Positions 7,059-9,215 of a stretch of DNA of 9,215 bases are shown here, one piece after another. The notes beneath the pieces were generated by a model. The model made no database searches. It saw nothing but the letters and a program-made list of their open reading frames with translations, and was not told the origin of the DNA. Positions within the stretch are counted from its first letter, which is position 1. Every line of letters begins with the position of its first letter. The stretch lies in NCBI GenBank assembly GCA_964361885.1, contig CAYICL010000030.1:1-9215 (forward strand), read 5' to 3'. The position numbers were made by a program, and so were the translations under genes. This DNA comes from CAYICL01 sp964361885 (GTDB lineage Bacteria; Patescibacteriota; Microgenomatia; UBA1400; CG1-02-47-37).

Positions 7059-7934
7059 TTAGGACAACCGTAACTCTTCCAAAATGTCTTCAACCTTGGT
7101 CACCAGCTTGGCTCCTGTTTGAATCAATTCTGCCGGTGTGGCAGACATTTGACTGTCAATTGGGCCCGGTATGCAAAACACCTCCCGGCCATAATCAGCC
7201 GCAAAATTAGCCGTAATTTTACTGCCGCTTCTGGTTCTGCCCTCGATTACCAAAGTCCCCAAACTCAATCCCGCCATAATCCTGTCTCTTTGGGGAAAAT
7301 TGGTTTTACTGATCGGAAACTCTAACGGGTACTCGGTCACTAACGCACCGCCGGAGCTAACAATTTGTTGAGCCAGTCGCCCATGTTCAGGCGGATAGAT
7401 TCTTTCTAAACCATGGCCTAAAACCCCAACTGTCCTGCCGCCGGCCTGTAAGCAGCTGCGATGGCACCAGCCGTCAATTCCTCTGGCCAACCCGGAAACA
7501 ATTACTAATTTATTTTTAACCAGTTCTGCCACTAATTTTCCAGCCGCCTTTCTACCGTAACTGGTTGGCTGGCGAGTGCCTACCACTGCCAAACAAGCCT
7601 GGCTTAAAATTTCAACCGAACCTTTAATAAATAAAATAAATGGGGGATAATCAGTCTCTTTTAACAATTTTGGGTAACTTTTATCTTCAATAGTAATTAC
7701 TTTTATTAACTGTCTTTTTAACTGTTCCGTCTCTTTATCCAAGTTAGTTTTCTCCTGCCATTCCTGCCAGGCTTTTGCCATTTCCGGCTTTATCCCTACC
7801 TTAATCCAATCACTATATCCTGTCTCCCAAATCGATCGGACCGATCCAAAATATCTTCTTAATAACATCAGCCGCTTAATTCCTAAGCCAATAAACCCGC
7901 TTATTCCCACCCAGTATTTTAACTCTTGATTCAT
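7059..7934 (-). CDS. dprA: DNA processing protein DprA (RecA loader)
   Basis: Binds incoming single-stranded DNA during natural transformation and loads RecA. The 291 residues show an N-terminal helical segment (FIGLGIKRLMLLRRYFGS, about 14-31, HhH/SAM-like) and then the Rossmann-like DprA core: VVGTRQPTSYG (117-127), SGLARGID (147-154), H158 then QAGG, the FPQRDRIMAGLS segment (213-224) and the SGSKITA stretch with CIPGPI (254-259). The family usually has FPxRNRI, so the Asn here is Asp; the two arginines remain. The chain ends shortly after the core, without the C-terminal winged-helix domain found in some DprA proteins, which is a common short form. It heads a pair with topA and diverges from the surface-protein gene with 36 bp between the ATGs. 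There is no Shine-Dalgarno. It suggests DNA uptake ability, though no com genes are visible here. Confidence 0.93.
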   Translation of the reverse strand: MNQELKYWVGISGFIGLGIKRLMLLRRYFGSVRSIWETGYSDWIKVGIKPEMAKAWQEWQEKTNLDKETEQLKRQLIKVITIEDKSYPKLLKETDYPPFILFIKGSVEILSQACLAVVGTRQPTSYGRKAAGKLVAELVKNKLVIVSGLARGIDGWCHRSCLQAGGRTVGVLGHGLERIYPPEHGRLAQQIVSSGGALVTEYPLEFPISKTNFPQRDRIMAGLSLGTLVIEGRTRSGSKITANFAADYGREVFCIPGPIDSQMSATPAELIQTGAKLVTKVEDILEELRLS

Positions 7935-7970
7935 AGTCGCATTTACATTATATTATATATAGTATTAACC
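7935..7970. promoter_or_regulatory. Divergent AT-rich promoter region, dprA / surface protein
   Basis: The 36 bp between the two ATGs are very AT-rich. For dprA (minus) there are two overlapping perfect TATAAT hexamers (7957-7952 and 7952-7947), the nearer one 12 nt from the ATG. For the plus gene, TATAGT (7958-7963) ends 7 nt before the ATG, and TTGATT (7926-7931) with TATATT (7949-7954) makes a -35/-10 pair with a 17-bp gap. No -35 is convincing for dprA. Neither gene has a Shine-Dalgarno, so both leaders would be very short or absent. Confidence 0.5.
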
Positions 7971-8975
7971 ATGAAAAAAATTAAAGCCTTTTGGAAAAAA
8001 CTAACCCGTTGGCAAAAGTGGTTTTTTGGCCTCTTAATCTTTTTGTTATTCGCCGGACCGGCTTCGGTTCTGCTCACTCCGCCTTCTCCGGTTGATATCT
8101 ATATGGCTGCTCCTGAACTCGAAACTGAATCAGCCACTCCATCTGCCTCTGCCGCTCCGTCTGAATGCAAAATCGCCATTACCAAATTTGCTGTCAGCAA
8201 ATACTGCGGCAACTCCAACTTTCGTTATGTCAGCTTCGGCTGCGCCGATGGCTACCAAGCTACTAGCGGCGGGCCAACTTCATGTAAATCTATTGCTTCT
8301 TGGTTAAAATTCGTTACCGCTACCTGCGCCAAACATCCCCGGTGTCCTAGCCCTAAACCTACACCGACATCAAAACCGACCCCCACCCCAATCGGCACCG
8401 TCGCCTGGTCAACCCAGTGGGCTTCTTTTAGCGCCACTGATTATAAAATCCAGGTACCGGACGGAACTATAAACGGAAGAATTTTCAGAGTCAATCCCTC
8501 AAAGCCATGCAATACGACAACCGGCGAAATGGTGTGTGTAAGTTCAAATCCTCCCTATCTAAACACCCGGGGTCAGCATTATATGACTCTTGAAGTTACT
8601 TGGTTTGAATATGACATTGAAATGCGCATGTTTATTTATCTTTACTCCGACGGCCAAAGATGGTGGTCGAATGAAATCAGAGTCTATAACGGCCAGCCGT
8701 ATCCGAATACTGAATGGGTCTACTTCTACGGCAAGTTTTTCGACACGCCTGTCGGGCAAGCCTTTACGCAAAGTGAGCAATTTAGGCTTTCAGCCCCGGA
8801 TCCCAAGACAAATGGTCCTGTAACGCTTAGCTTCTCAAATGTCAGATTCGCAGCCTTTCTGAATTATTTTAATCCTACACCTACGCCCAAACCCTCACCC
8901 AAACCTTCCTATTTCCCATCTGTAAAACCCTCTTACTACCCCACCCCAATTCCAACCAAAATACCTCTACCCTAA
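7971..8975 (+). CDS. Membrane-anchored or secreted Cys- and Pro-rich protein
   Basis: No family recognised. From this ATG there are 334 residues: a basic start (MKKIKAFWKKLTRWQKW), one hydrophobic segment (about 18-35), then a Ser/Ala/Thr/Pro stretch, so export with a signal anchor or cleaved signal is likely. A module with six cysteines (66, 79, 91, 105, 119, 125) follows, then a linker of SPKPTPTSKPTPTP (about 126-139), a strand-rich domain (about 142-300) with a second Cys pair (180, 189) and many aromatic residues, and a final Pro/Lys/Ser/Thr tail (302-334). The C-terminal domain looks like a beta-sandwich of carbohydrate-binding or adhesion type, which is inference only. The even cysteine count fits disulphides outside the cell. 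The frame extends upstream to 7926, but that overlaps dprA and puts an odd hydrophobic stretch before the basic start, so Met at 7971 is preferred. It ends 3 bp from the converging PaaX-like gene. Confidence 0.85.
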   Translation: MKKIKAFWKKLTRWQKWFFGLLIFLLFAGPASVLLTPPSPVDIYMAAPELETESATPSASAAPSECKIAITKFAVSKYCGNSNFRYVSFGCADGYQATSGGPTSCKSIASWLKFVTATCAKHPRCPSPKPTPTSKPTPTPIGTVAWSTQWASFSATDYKIQVPDGTINGRIFRVNPSKPCNTTTGEMVCVSSNPPYLNTRGQHYMTLEVTWFEYDIEMRMFIYLYSDGQRWWSNEIRVYNGQPYPNTEWVYFYGKFFDTPVGQAFTQSEQFRLSAPDPKTNGPVTLSFSNVRFAAFLNYFNPTPTPKPSPKPSYFPSVKPSYYPTPIPTKIPLP

Positions 8976-8978
8976 ATC

Positions 8979-9215
8979 TTACTCGCGATCGCAAATCGAT
9001 TTATATATTTGAAAGGCTTTGTTCCCCAACCAATCTTTTCCTAATAATTCAAACGGCAATTGCGGATCATCTTTTAAAATCGCCAGATACCGCATCCTTA
9101 ATAGCCACTTGTCTTCCTTCGTTAATGGCCGCCTTGACCGACACCAGGATATAAAATTACCATAACGAAAGTTTAAGGCTTCCAGCTGATACCATCGCTT
9201 AACCAAAACTTTGAT
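8979..9215 (-). CDS. PaaX-like transcriptional regulator, C-terminal part (cut by window edge)
   Basis: The frame is open to the right edge of the window, so only the last 78 residues are seen. The N-terminal DNA-binding part, if present, lies outside. The visible part matches the C-terminal region of the PaaX family: a W..LEALNFRYGNFISW segment, RRPLTKEDKWLLRMRYLAIL, then DPQLPFELLGKDWLGNKAF, where the family typically has DPxLPxELLPxDWxGxxA. PaaX of E. coli represses phenylacetate degradation genes, but related proteins in CPR bacteria occur without that pathway, so no target is implied. A TTG at 9206 could be mistaken for a start but is internal. The gene ends with TAA and converges on the surface-protein gene with 3 bp between stops and no visible terminator. 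Family call is fairly good; the function of this member is unknown. Confidence 0.7.
   Translation of the reverse strand: MKVLVKRWYQLEALNFRYGNFISWCRSRRPLTKEDKWLLRMRYLAILKDDPQLPFELLGKDWLGNKAFQIYKSICDRE

Noticed and set aside
7031..7093. Upstream in-frame extension of topA to an ATG at 7093
   Set aside because: It overlaps the dprA end, and the added residues (MKTFWKSYGCPKLDK...) are unlike any TopA start. MKLVIVESPTKA at 7030 is the normal family beginning.

Overview
The window looks like chromosomal DNA from a Patescibacteria (CPR) bacterium, perhaps of the Microgenomates group. This is an inference. The grounds are compact, overlapping, lysine-rich genes; a ribonucleotide reductase plus salvage kinase set; a small secreted protein with TPTPKP-type linkers; and a 20-bp palindrome that encodes LPAGRQ inside topA, a kind of insert I associate with CPR proteins. 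TGA is used as a stop (nrdJ, topA, tmk), so the code is the standard bacterial one and not the UGA=Gly code of Gracilibacteria/Absconditabacteria.

Layout, right to left along the minus strand. dprA (7934-7059) is followed after 28 bp by topA (7030-5072), the common bacterial dprA-topA pairing. A 67-bp gap holds a strong 23-bp dyad and a probable promoter. It leads into an unrecognised 247-residue protein (5004-4261) that contains an internal duplication. A 47-bp gap with a good -35/-10 pair then starts a three-gene dNTP operon: nrdJ (class II, B12-dependent ribonucleotide reductase; 4213-2033), a fused thymidine kinase-like/deoxynucleoside kinase-like protein (2036-660) and tmk (673-14). All three overlap: ATGA between nrdJ and the fusion, 14 bp between the fusion and tmk.

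On the plus strand, diverging from dprA, lies one gene for a membrane-anchored or secreted protein (7971-8975). It has a Cys-rich module, a probable beta-sandwich and two Pro-rich linkers. It converges, with 3 bp between stop codons, on the C-terminal end of a PaaX-like regulator that runs off the right edge (9215-8979).

The dNTP operon makes functional sense: NrdJ makes deoxynucleotides from ribonucleotides, the fusion would rescue deoxynucleosides, and Tmk takes dTMP towards dTTP. DprA and TopA concern DNA uptake and DNA topology. The points most worth a second look are the fusion kinase with both P-loops altered, the unknown duplicated protein under its own dyad-marked promoter, the palindromic repeat inside a topA zinc ribbon, and a slippage-prone heptamer tract just before the redox tail of NrdJ. 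Start codons mostly lack a Shine-Dalgarno sequence and several sit 7-12 nt after a -10-like hexamer, which suggests leaderless transcripts. No stretch over 300 bases lacks a gene. I saw no tRNA, rRNA, CRISPR array or insertion sequence.
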